From positions 702,501 through 766,500 of the forward strand of contig NZ_CP060488.1 of assembly GCF_014334015.1 (NCBI RefSeq): DNA of 64,000 bases, written 5' to 3'. Positions 1 to 8,409 of this stretch are shown one piece after another (the stretch's first letter is position 1; every line of letters starts with the position of its first letter). Source of the stretch: Bacteroides sp. M10. GTDB taxonomy: Bacteria > Bacteroidota > Bacteroidia > Bacteroidales > Bacteroidaceae. Below the pieces are notes generated by a model. It saw only the letters and a program-made list of their open reading frames with translations. It made no database searches and was not told the DNA's origin. A program made the translations under genes and the position numbers.

Positions 1-355
1 TCTATGGTCCCATTTTCCAAAGGGTTCTTCTCACTAAACTTCTTGCGATGTCGTGGTCCTACAACCCCAATATTGCCGTAACAACATTGGTTTGGGCTAA
101 TCCCCGTTCGCTCGCCACTACTAGGGGAATCATTATTATTTTCTTTTCCTACAGGTACTAAGATGTTTCAGTTCCCTGTGTTAGCCTCTTGCTATGCAAG
201 ATGTCATTCCTTCAGAATGACGGGTTGTCCCATTCGGAAATCTTCGGATCAAAGGTTATTTGCACCTTCCCGAAGCTTATCGCAGCTTATCACGTCCTTC
301 ATCGCCTCCGAGAGCCAAGGCATCCGCCATGCGCCCTTGCTTACTTTCTTTCAAA
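1..355 (-). rRNA. 23S ribosomal RNA, 5' part
   Basis: The reverse complement reads as the 5' domain of bacterial 23S rRNA, including a GTAAGC...GGCGGATGCC start region, and runs off the left edge of the window. It lies downstream of 16S, tRNA-Ile and tRNA-Ala on the same strand, the standard rRNA operon order. The 5' end near 355 is estimated by alignment from memory to the E. coli start and may be off by about 10 bases. No 5S gene is visible because the operon continues outside the window. Confidence 0.93.
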
Positions 356-364
356 CTTCTTAAA

Positions 365-392
365 TTGAAAATTGAGAATTGAGAATTAAAAA
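365..392. repeat. 7-bp tandem repeat (ATTGARA) in the 16S-23S spacer
   Basis: Three to four consecutive copies of a 7-bp unit ATTGARA sit just upstream of the 23S 5' end inside the transcribed spacer. A near-identical stretch in the opposite orientation lies in the rpoB-rpoC gap (51028-51058). Confidence 0.6.
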
Positions 393-502
393 ATAATACT
401 CAATGACAATATCAATCACGTACGGTTTGATATATACTTTTAGCTCTTACTAAAATTTTACTTTTTGTACATCATGTCAAAGATCGTTTCTCTTTTCAGA
501 GA

Positions 503-579
503 TGGTGGAGAATAACGGATTCGAACCGTTGACCCTCTGCGTGCAAGGCAGATGCTCTAGCCAGCTGAGCTAATCCCCC
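503..579 (-). tRNA. tRNA-Ala (anticodon TGC)
   Basis: The reverse complement folds as a full cloverleaf starting GGGGGAT, with anticodon TGC in a 7-base loop, a GTTCGAATC T-loop, and an encoded CCA end at 503-505. It sits in the 16S-23S spacer, the usual place for tRNA-Ala. Confidence 0.96.
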
Positions 580-637
580 AAGAGGTTATCAAGAATTGCT
601 GCATTCCGCTTACGCGTCATTCCTTCGTTCTTGAGCT

Positions 638-714
638 TGGTAGTCCCAGGCAGAGTTGAACTGCCGACCTCTACATTATCAGTGTAGCGCTCTAACCAAC
701 TGAGCTATAGGACT
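638..714 (-). tRNA. tRNA-Ile (anticodon GAT)
   Basis: The reverse complement forms a cloverleaf with acceptor AGTCCTA pairing with TGGGACT, anticodon GAT and an encoded CCA end at 638-640. It lies between 16S and tRNA-Ala in the rRNA spacer. Confidence 0.96.
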
Positions 715-898
715 AGTTCAACCTTGTCTACCTGTATGTTAGACTCGGCTTCTTTTTTCTCTTGTTTATCTCTATCTATACTTCTATAGATGGTTGATCT
801 ATATATTATAAATAAACAAGTACCAGTAGTACAAAAAACAGAACCTTTAAAGTCTATAAGTGGCTGTCACGTTTAGGTGACAGTTACGACATCGCTCC

Positions 899-2425
<1,527 letters not shown>

Positions 2426-2592
2426 AAAAGTATTTTTTATCATCGGTTAAGATGACTTTTTTGCTCTGTTCAGGACGCCGTAAATTTATTGACCTTATTC
2501 AAATACCTATTAGTCTTAACTGTATCGCTACTGAATAAGACAAGTATTGACGGTTCTATTTTTTTACTTGTACTACTTGTATTGTTTATCAA

Positions 2593-2606
2593 TATTTCAA
2601 AGAACT
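2593..2606 (-). promoter_or_regulatory. possible boxA-like antitermination site in the rRNA leader
   Basis: Read on the minus strand this segment gives AGTTCTTTGAAATA, which resembles the bacterial rRNA boxA (GCTCTTTAACAA type). It lies between the most downstream promoter and the 16S gene, where boxA is expected. The match is by eye only. Confidence 0.35.
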
Positions 2607-2632
2607 TGTTGCTTTCGTTTTAAAAGCGGGTG

Positions 2633-2664
2633 CAAAGATAAGGGCTTTATTTTTAACTACCAAA
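2633..2664 (-). promoter_or_regulatory. rRNA operon promoter P1 (nearest to 16S)
   Basis: On the minus strand a -33 TTTG (2661-2664) is followed by 20 bases and the -7 element TATCTTTG (2633-2640). This fits the Bacteroides sigma-AB promoter. The -33 box is preceded by the same AACTTCCGAAAAAG block as in P2. Confidence 0.85.
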
Positions 2665-2782
2665 CTTTTTCGGAAGTTTTTTTTAGTTTTTCTTTTTACT
2701 CAATTTCTCTGGCTCTCTATGCGAAAGGGAAAGAATGTATGAAAGAATAACTCTTGCCGTTTTTCTTTGCGAATCGGACTGC

Positions 2783-2815
2783 AAAGATAAGAACTTTATT
2801 TATTATAATCCAAAC
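2783..2815 (-). promoter_or_regulatory. rRNA operon promoter P2
   Basis: TTTG (2812-2815), 21-base spacer, TATCTTTG (2783-2790) on the minus strand. It is an almost exact duplicate of P1 including the upstream AACTTCCGAAAAAG block, so the promoter region was probably duplicated. Confidence 0.85.
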
Positions 2816-2908
2816 TTTTTCGGAAGTTTTTTGTTCTTTTCTTTAAGTGGGATTCCGCTTTTTCACTAAGTCAATTTTTCAAGGCTTTCTTCTCTTGGAA
2901 AGCGGGTG

Positions 2909-2940
2909 CAAAAGTACGCCCTTTTCGTATACACTCCAAA
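2909..2940 (-). promoter_or_regulatory. rRNA operon promoter P3 (farthest upstream)
   Basis: TTTG (2937-2940), 20-base spacer, TACTTTTG (2909-2916) on the minus strand. The region after the -7 box (GCACCCGC) matches P1, but the -33 flank differs, so P3 is a more diverged member of the tandem set. Confidence 0.8.
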
Positions 2941-3290
2941 TATATCAAACTATTTTTTCTAATTATTTTTGAATACATTTGCTAAAGTGCTGATGCATAA
3001 CGATGTTGTAGAACATATTTTTTAAGTACGGGCAGATTGTGTGCGGAAACGACGAGAGGGATACACATTATTATACCACACGCAGGCGCGTAAAGGCGTG
3101 AAAAGAGAATGAAAAGAAAAAGACGAAAAAGAAAACTACAAGAAAATAGATATTAGAAAAAAGCAAGAGGATTTAGAATCAACCGTCAGAATACTTTTTC
3201 TAAGCGGTCTAACGGTTGACTATTCCATAGGTATAGATCGGATAAATACAGAGTGGGTACTAATCAGATTCTAACTATAAAATCAGAATG
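2941..3290. other. non-coding stretch upstream of the rRNA promoters
   Basis: I see no credible gene in these 350 bases. They contain an A-rich segment (about 3095-3170) and one inverted repeat, TCAACCGT (3179-3186) with ACGGTTGA (3212-3219). Confidence 0.6.
3179..3219 (-). terminator. possible terminator after the small gene at 3291
   Basis: An 8-bp perfect stem (TCAACCGT / ACGGTTGA) lies about 70 bases past the stop codon of the minus-strand gene at 3291-3638. There is no U-run directly after it, so the call is weak. Confidence 0.35.
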
Positions 3291-3638
3291 TCATTCTTTT
3301 TTAGAGTTCTCTATTCGCAGGCTGACAAGTTCAACCCACTTCTTTATGCCCAAATCAAAGCCGCCTTTTTCTAACAGATGAAGGGCGCCCGCATAATGAA
3401 GGGCAGTCTCCTCCCTACTACAGCTTATCTTACAAGACAGTTCACCCAGATAGTATTCCAGCCGGGCCATTTGGATATAGTCCAATAAAGTATAATCCCC
3501 TTCGATTGACAAATCAATCAACTCCCGTATCAAAGCATAGGCTAGTTCACATTCCGTATAGGTTAAATCCGAGAGGGGTTTGTACATAACAGGATGCTGA
3601 GTCAGCTGAACAACAATTCGATTAAAGTCTCCGTACAT
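3291..3638 (-). CDS. small protein of unknown function (115 aa)
   Basis: I do not recognise this family. The protein is predicted soluble, with no signal peptide or membrane segment. Its composition suggests mostly alpha-helix: a leucine- and glutamate-rich middle with repeated YALIREL- and YYLGEL-like stretches, similar to helical-repeat proteins. Three cysteines lie near residues 31, 70 and 74. It has its own promoter about 300 bases upstream (3942-3972). The leader holds a large set of inverted repeats with a terminator-like end (3685-3876). It sits just upstream of the rRNA promoters on the same strand. The ATG at 3638 is the only in-frame start of useful length. That it is a real gene is inferred from the promoter and length. 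Confidence 0.6.
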   Translation of the reverse strand: MYGDFNRIVVQLTQHPVMYKPLSDLTYTECELAYALIRELIDLSIEGDYTLLDYIQMARLEYYLGELSCKISCSREETALHYAGALHLLEKGGFDLGIKKWVELVSLRIENSKKE

Positions 3639-3684
3639 AGGTTGCGTTTATTACCGCATCAGTTCCCGGTGGTGCGAGGGTTAT

Positions 3685-3876
3685 AAAAAAAAGAGAGCGT
3701 GGAAACTATCTATTCATGCCATATATAGGTATCCGCTAAGACCCCTTTCGTGAACATGAATGATAGCCCCACGCCCAATTGGATATATAACAAGGTTATA
3801 CAGACAATAGTGCGTGAGACCTGTCATTCATTCCATTCACGAAAGTTAAAATTTAGCGGATTTTATATATGAATGT
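3685..3876 (-). promoter_or_regulatory. structured leader with competing hairpins (attenuator-like)
   Basis: Minus-strand RNA from this region contains three related segments. Segment 3 (3824-3861) can pair with segment 2 (3731-3763) in three blocks of 9, 10 and 8 bp: ATCCGCTAA, CTTTCGTGAA and ATGAATGA. Segment 2 with its flank (3755-3774) can instead pair with segment 1 (3697-3717) in blocks GCGTGG, CTATC and ATTCATG. The second hairpin is followed by eight U residues (3685-3692), as in an intrinsic terminator. The two pairings use the same bases and exclude each other. It lies between a good promoter and the gene at 3291. A decayed mobile hairpin element is an alternative explanation. Confidence 0.55.
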
Positions 3877-3941
3877 AACAAATAACCGTTCTCAATAAAA
3901 TTATTAAAAAACTACTTCCTTCGCTCGAAAGTAAGTTATCA

Positions 3942-3972
3942 CAAAAGTAGAAATAAATATCTATTAAACAAA
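3942..3972 (-). promoter_or_regulatory. promoter for the 3291-3638 gene and its leader
   Basis: On the minus strand TTTG (3969-3972), a 19-base spacer and TACTTTTG (3942-3949) fit the Bacteroides consensus exactly. The predicted start near 3936 gives a leader of about 300 bases. Confidence 0.65.
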
Positions 3973-4152
3973 CAATTTTGACAGGAAAAACATGATAGAT
4001 CAATTAATTCAGTCCATATCGCATAAAAAGCACAACCCCAATATCCTACTAGAAACAATTTTTCTTTTTCATTTCTCATATTCTCATAACACGCACAATA
4101 TTTTTCTGTAAATCAACAATATAACACAATGAGAATAAAAATACAAAACGGC
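3973..4152. other. AT-rich DNA without genes
   Basis: No credible reading frame. It contains one isolated copy of the ATTTCTCATA motif (4071-4080), directly followed by a partial copy (TTCTCATA, 4081-4088). Confidence 0.6.
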
Positions 4153-4250
4153 ATTTCACATAGTATGACCCACATTTTGTACATAAAACAACCTATTTCT
4201 CATAACTTATCAAGGTATTTCTCATAGCATTTTGACTATTTATCTTATAA
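4153..4250 (+). repeat. array of five ATTTCnCATA-like motifs at 21-22 bp spacing
   Basis: Motif starts are at 4153 (ATTTCACATAG), 4174 (ATTTTGTACATAA, diverged), 4195 (ATTTCTCATAA), 4217 (ATTTCTCATAG) and 4238 (ATTTATCTTATAA, diverged). Steps are 21, 21, 22 and 21 bp, all on the same strand. The two central copies are exact. The outer ones are weaker and were accepted because they fall in phase. Confidence 0.55.
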
Positions 4251-4373
4251 ATTCTCAAGCTAGATCCTAAGCTAAAGACCAAGTTGAATACCAGACTATG
4301 CACCTATTTACAATATATTATCAATGCTTATTGAAAGTATATAGAGCAGACATCCGCATATTTTTCTACCGGC

Positions 4374-4475
4374 ATCTGTATCGTTCCACTCCAGTGGACA
4401 GGCCTGTGCACTAGAGTAGAAAGAACCGTCCACTAGAGTGGAACGATCTGTTCACTCGAGTGCAACGATACAGAT
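4374..4475. repeat. 102-bp palindromic array of four 14-bp dyads, 22-bp period
   Basis: Four dyad units with consensus CACTnnAGTG start at 4387, 4409, 4431 and 4453, exactly 22 bp apart. The full units are TCCACTCCAGTGGA, TGCACTAGAGTAGA, TCCACTAGAGTGGA and TTCACTCGAGTGCA, separated by 8 bp. The set is bounded by a perfect 12-bp inverted repeat, ATCTGTATCGTT (4374-4385) and AACGATACAGAT (4464-4475), so the whole block is a near palindrome. No gene overlaps it with credible coding features. Confidence 0.8.
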
Positions 4476-4636
4476 AGTAGCAGGAAGAAATGGCAATGAG
4501 TAAGGGAAAACAGTAAGATATAAGGTGAATGATACACAGGAAAGCAGTAAACAATAGGAAGTTGATTAATAAACGACATAGGGAAAGGAATAATCGTAAG
4601 TCCGGCGAGAGTCCGGGAAAAGCCGCAGCCATCATG

Positions 4637-4834
4637 TATGAGAAATGAGCAAAACAAATAAGAAGGAGTATGAGAATAAGATGAGAAATGATTTGAAACC
4701 TATGAGAAATGCATCTTTTTTAGGGGTAAATGATGGAAATACTATGAGAAATGCCATTTCACAGTTCATTTCTCATAGTATTATATCATTGATTTACAAA
4801 CTGTTATCATATCATTTATGAGAACATGAGAAAT
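4637..4834 (-). repeat. array of TATGAGAAAT motifs (opposite orientation to 4153-4250)
   Basis: Copies of TATGAGAAAT or one-mismatch forms start at 4637, 4680, 4701, 4743 and 4825. These are steps of about two helical turns or multiples of it: 43, 21 and 42 bp between the first four. A reversed copy (4768-4777) pairs with the copy at 4743 to make a 13-bp perfect inverted repeat (4741-4753 and 4767-4779, 13-base loop). The motif is the reverse complement of the one left of the central palindrome. Confidence 0.55.
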
Positions 4835-4860
4835 GAATATGAAAAAACGTTTGCAGAAGC

Positions 4861-4887
4861 TGAATTCAGCGAAGACTGCTGAATTCA
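4861..4887 (-). terminator. probable terminator of the aldo/keto reductase gene
   Basis: A perfect 10-bp inverted repeat (TGAATTCAGC, 7-base loop, GCTGAATTCA) lies 40 bases past the stop codon. A TTTTTT tract follows about 10 bases later on the minus strand. Confidence 0.5.
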
Positions 4888-4926
4888 AATTGTAAATACG
4901 ACACCTCCTTATGAATCAGGCTGAAT

Positions 4927-5931
4927 TTATCCGGGTAAAATTTGCTCTATTTCTTTCAACTCGTCTGCCGTGAACTCCAAATGTTCCAGCGCTTTCAAAT
5001 TGTCGGCTAACTGATTCACAGAACTTGCACCTACAATCACTGATGTCATTCTTTCGTCTTTCAGCACCCATGCCAAAGCCATTTCAGCCAGCGTTTGCCC
5101 ACGGCGGCGGGCTATTTCATTTAATTGACGGGCAGCTTCTACCTTTTCATGCGTCACTTGAGATTGTTGAAGAAAACCCGAAGAACGGGCAGCACGGGAA
5201 CCTTCCGGAATGCCGTTCAGATATTTATCGGTCAATAATCCTTGTGCCAAAGGAGAGAAAGCTATGAAGCCGGAACCGTACTCCGCTGCTAAAGGAAGTG
5301 ATTCAGCCTCAACCGCACGATCGAACATACTATATCGATATTGACTGATAAGACAGGGAACACCGGCTTTTGCCATCATCTCATAGGCAACACGGGCTTG
5401 TTCGGGAGGATATTTAGAAATTCCGATATACAATGCTTTCCCTTGCTTCACAATATCAATCAATGTCTGGATGGTTTCTTCAACTGGAGTGACTCCGTCA
5501 TAACGATGACTATAAAAGATATCAAAATACTCCAAACCTGTCCGGCGGAGACTTTGGTCAATGCTCGCCATCAGGTTTTTACGAGAGCTATTTCCGCCAT
5601 AAGGACCTGCCCACATGTCATGACCGGCTTTGGAGGAGATAATCATTTCATCCCGGTAGCCTTGAAAGTTCTCTTTCAAAATTCGTCCGAAATTTACTTC
5701 CGCACTTCCGGGAGTGGGACCATAATTATTTGCCAAGTCGAAATGAGTAACACCGTGATCGAAAGCATACTTAATCATGTCGGTTGCTACATTGAAGTTG
5801 TCCACACTACCGAAATTATGCCACAACCCCAAAGAGATTAGAGGTAACTGCAAGCCACTCTTGCCACAATATTTATATGGCATCTGTTCGTAACGATCGG
5901 CTGCCGGCTGATAACTGAAAGAGTTTTCCAT
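4927..5931 (-). CDS. aldo/keto reductase, L-glyceraldehyde 3-phosphate reductase-like
   Basis: This 334-residue cytoplasmic NADPH-dependent oxidoreductase belongs to the AKR superfamily and resembles E. coli YghZ/GprA. The AKR catalytic tetrad is visible: Asp65 and Tyr70 (DLANNYG), Lys101 (SSKAGHD) and His142 (YSHRYD). The N-terminal block GKSGLQLPLISLGLWHNFG is the hallmark of the YghZ/Kv-beta-like branch. The C-terminal IVGASSVNQLADN provides the cofactor phosphate-binding loop. Length is normal for the family (about 330-346). It stands alone between the repeat-rich region and the MBOAT cluster. Substrate is inferred from similarity; the branch also reduces methylglyoxal and other aldehydes. 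Confidence 0.9.
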   Translation of the reverse strand: MENSFSYQPAADRYEQMPYKYCGKSGLQLPLISLGLWHNFGSVDNFNVATDMIKYAFDHGVTHFDLANNYGPTPGSAEVNFGRILKENFQGYRDEMIISSKAGHDMWAGPYGGNSSRKNLMASIDQSLRRTGLEYFDIFYSHRYDGVTPVEETIQTLIDIVKQGKALYIGISKYPPEQARVAYEMMAKAGVPCLISQYRYSMFDRAVEAESLPLAAEYGSGFIAFSPLAQGLLTDKYLNGIPEGSRAARSSGFLQQSQVTHEKVEAARQLNEIARRRGQTLAEMALAWVLKDERMTSVIVGASSVNQLADNLKALEHLEFTADELKEIEQILPG

Positions 5932-5945
5932 AAAGCAGAATATTT

Positions 5946-5977
5946 ATATTTTCCTTTCACAAAGAAAGGAAAAATAT
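5946..5977 (-). terminator. inverted repeat after the MBOAT gene, possible terminator
   Basis: ATATTTTCCTTTC (5946-5958) pairs with GAAAGGAAAAATAT (5964-5977) with one bulged base and a 5-base loop. It lies 40 bases past the MBOAT stop and 15 bases upstream of the aldo/keto reductase start, so it could also influence that gene. Confidence 0.45.
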
Positions 5978-6017
5978 TCCAATTACGGCTTCAACCGGAT
6001 ATTAAAAAAAAGGCGGA

Positions 6018-7511
6018 TCAGAACTGGAAATAGATAAACGGCTGAATCTCCGAACTCTTCATCTGAATAACAAGGTAAATCAAAGCTACCATCAATACTG
6101 CTTTTCCTACGAACGGTAAACGGATCACTCCCCGGCAAGCTGCATTTTCCCAACTATCGGGAGCAAAATGAAGCAGGAAGCCGAGCAACATTAATGCGAA
6201 TACTTTCCAATATCCTTCAAGTAGCTGTGGGAACAGTTGCGGACGGAAAGTTGTGAATATCTGTCCCAGCATATCCATTGAGTTCTGAAAATCGGCATTA
6301 CGGAAGAAAATCCAGCAGAAGCAGACAAAATGGAAAGTAATAATCACTCCGAACACACGCCGCCAACCATGACTTTGTTCTCCTTTCTTACGTCCGGTGA
6401 TGGTCATCCACATTTTATGCAATGCTAAAGCAACACCATGGAAGGTTCCCCAAAGAACGAAGTTCCAAGATGCGCCATGCCACAATCCACCCAGAAACAT
6501 GGTAATAATAAGATTCAGATATTGCCGGAACTTACCTTTTCGGTTTCCTCCTAAAGAAATATACAGATAATCCCGCAGCCAACTGGACAAAGAGATGTGC
6601 CAACGACGCCAGAATTCGGTAATGGAGGCAGACTTATAAGGAGAATTAAAGTTGAGATTAAAATGAAAGCCCAACAATAAAGCGATACCGATAGCCATGT
6701 CACTATATCCGGAAAAGTCGCAGTAAATCTGTAAAGCATAACCATACACTCCCATCAGATTCTCAACACCCGAATAGAGAGTAGGATTATCAAAAATACG
6801 TTCTACAAAGTTGATGCTGATATAGTCGGAGATAATGGCTTTCTTGAAAAGACCGGATACGATCAGAAAGATTCCGCGGCCGAACATCTCCTGCGAAACA
6901 AAGAGAGGTTTCCGGATTTGCGGGATAAAGTCGCGGGCACGCACGATAGGTCCCGCCACCAACTGGGGGAAGAAAGATACATAGAAAGCGTAGTCCAAAA
7001 GATTCGTCAATGGCTTTATGTCCCTCCGGTAAACGTCGATGGTGTAGCTTAGCGACTGGAAAGTAAAGAAGGAGATACCGACCGGCAGGAATATATCAAG
7101 AGCGGTAAACTCTCCTCCCATCAATGATGCTATCACCCCACCCAGGAAATTGGTATATTTGAAATAGACAAGAAGTCCCAGATTGATACTCAGGCTCAAA
7201 ACAACTAATCCTTTACGTTTCCAATACCCCTCTGCACGGTCCATTAGCTGTGCAAGAAAGAAGTCGGCAACGGTGACTATAGCAAGCAGGAAAAAGTATG
7301 TGCCGCTACTCTTGTAGTAGAAATAATAGGAAAAGAGGGTGACAAACAAGATACGGGCAGTGTATTTACGTTGTAACAACACATACACTACCATGAAAGC
7401 AGCGAACAGCCAAAGGAAGATACCGCTGCTAAATATCATCGGGGCTTGCGGATCGTAGGTAAGTACCTCTTTTAGTCTACTGAAATCTATATCAATGGGA
7501 AACATAGTCAT
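6018..7511 (-). CDS. MBOAT-family O-acyltransferase (AlgI/PatA-like)
   Basis: A multi-pass inner-membrane protein of about 497 residues with at least nine hydrophobic segments. In AlgI and PatA such proteins pass acetyl groups across the membrane for O-acetylation of extracellular or wall polysaccharide. The conserved MBOAT histidine is in FLGGLWHGASWNF (His about 345), with the upstream FWRRWHISLSSWLRDYLY block typical of AlgI relatives. I chose the ATG at 7511 (MTMFPID); 7505 is also possible. A longer frame to 7583 would overlap the upstream gene by 92 bases and adds a non-family N-terminus. The start overlaps the end of the preceding SGNH gene, so translation is probably coupled. The acetylated polymer is unknown. 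Confidence 0.9.
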   Translation of the reverse strand: MTMFPIDIDFSRLKEVLTYDPQAPMIFSSGIFLWLFAAFMVVYVLLQRKYTARILFVTLFSYYFYYKSSGTYFFLLAIVTVADFFLAQLMDRAEGYWKRKGLVVLSLSINLGLLVYFKYTNFLGGVIASLMGGEFTALDIFLPVGISFFTFQSLSYTIDVYRRDIKPLTNLLDYAFYVSFFPQLVAGPIVRARDFIPQIRKPLFVSQEMFGRGIFLIVSGLFKKAIISDYISINFVERIFDNPTLYSGVENLMGVYGYALQIYCDFSGYSDMAIGIALLLGFHFNLNFNSPYKSASITEFWRRWHISLSSWLRDYLYISLGGNRKGKFRQYLNLIITMFLGGLWHGASWNFVLWGTFHGVALALHKMWMTITGRKKGEQSHGWRRVFGVIITFHFVCFCWIFFRNADFQNSMDMLGQIFTTFRPQLFPQLLEGYWKVFALMLLGFLLHFAPDSWENAACRGVIRLPFVGKAVLMVALIYLVIQMKSSEIQPFIYFQF

Positions 7512-8409
7512 TATATGCTTGTATAAGTGCTTGGTATAATAAATTTCCTTGCAGGATGTATCCTTCAGGTAAATAATGTACATGATCGGGACGCATCAGG
7601 TTTGCCTCCGTCCAGTTGGTGCAGGCACGACGCTTCCCTCCGACTACATCATACATATCCCACACGAGCAGGCGATGGTCTTTAGCATAACGGCGGATAG
7701 TTTCCGCTGCTGTTGCCGTACGGGGATTGATGGCATACGTGCGTCTACGCCTCCGTTGCCGGAAACTTTCATAGGAACCGGGAGGGGTAGTCAGAAGAAT
7801 GGGGATGTTAGGAAGACTGTCGCGCAACAGCTTCACAAGTTCATCCATCTGATTATAGTGCACATTTATATTATAACGCCGGTTATGGCTTTCATTGGTT
7901 CCGAAAGAGAGAATCAGCAATTCGGGTTTCAAGGCAGCAATTTCGGCAATACGATCCGGATGGGTAAATGTAAGGCAAGTAGCTCCGTTGACACCTTTAT
8001 CAATATAAGAAATGGCACCAAAGGTTTCTGTCAAACGGGCACCGGTGGTTTGGGGATAGATATGTCCACGCACGTGGCTATCGCCAATATGAACGATGCG
8101 GACTGTATCTTCGGAGAGTCCTGCACGTACCTGACGGAGATGTTCAAAGACGGGAGCCAGCAGAGCAATGCTGTCAATAATCTCATTCCGTCCGGTTTCG
8201 CGAAAAGCAGCAGGGAAGGCTACTTGTACGTTGATCGTATCATTCGCCCAGTTCATTTCCCGTAAAGGCTTTATCCGCTTTGCAGTCTTTCCCAATGGAG
8301 AGCATACAGGCATACGGTCTTGCGCGATTGTTTCTGTAAGAAAACAAGGGACACTCAACATACCGGCGAGAATGAGAATAAAGATGGACAGCAGGTTACT
8401 CTTTCTCAT
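7492..8409 (-). CDS. secreted SGNH/GDSL-family hydrolase or acetyltransferase domain protein
   Basis: A 305-residue exported protein. The N-terminus MRKSNLLSIFILILAGMLS is a signal peptide. SGNH blocks are present: GDSH (Ser about 111), GTNE (Asn about 171) and the C-terminal PDHVHY (Asp 275, His 278). These proteins act as carbohydrate esterases, or, paired with MBOAT partners, as periplasmic O-acetyltransferases. I chose the ATG at 8409 because an AGGAGG (8417-8422) lies 7 bases upstream and the signal peptide then starts at residue 1; the longer frame to 8442 lacks both. It overlaps the upstream gene's end by 14 bases and the MBOAT start by 20 bases. The operon supports a joint O-acetylation role. 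Confidence 0.85.
   Translation of the reverse strand: MRKSNLLSIFILILAGMLSVPCFLTETIAQDRMPVCSPLGKTAKRIKPLREMNWANDTINVQVAFPAAFRETGRNEIIDSIALLAPVFEHLRQVRAGLSEDTVRIVHIGDSHVRGHIYPQTTGARLTETFGAISYIDKGVNGATCLTFTHPDRIAEIAALKPELLILSFGTNESHNRRYNINVHYNQMDELVKLLRDSLPNIPILLTTPPGSYESFRQRRRRRTYAINPRTATAAETIRRYAKDHRLLVWDMYDVVGGKRRACTNWTEANLMRPDHVHYLPEGYILQGNLLYQALIQAYNDYVSH

Noticed and set aside
3709..3876. Insertion sequence remnant
   Set aside because: The inverted arms could be ends of a small mobile element, but I found no clear target-site duplication and no transposase, and the placement between promoter and gene fits a leader better. It is kept as an alternative in the finding.
4411..4657. Two minus-strand reading frames of 74 codons across the repeat array
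   Set aside because: They read through the palindromic repeats and have low-complexity, phenylalanine- and leucine-rich products, and no start signals. They are chance frames.
3973..4835. Chromosomal replication origin
   Set aside because: The region is AT-rich and full of phased motifs, but I saw no DnaA boxes (TTATCCACA type) and no dnaA, dnaN or gyrase genes nearby.
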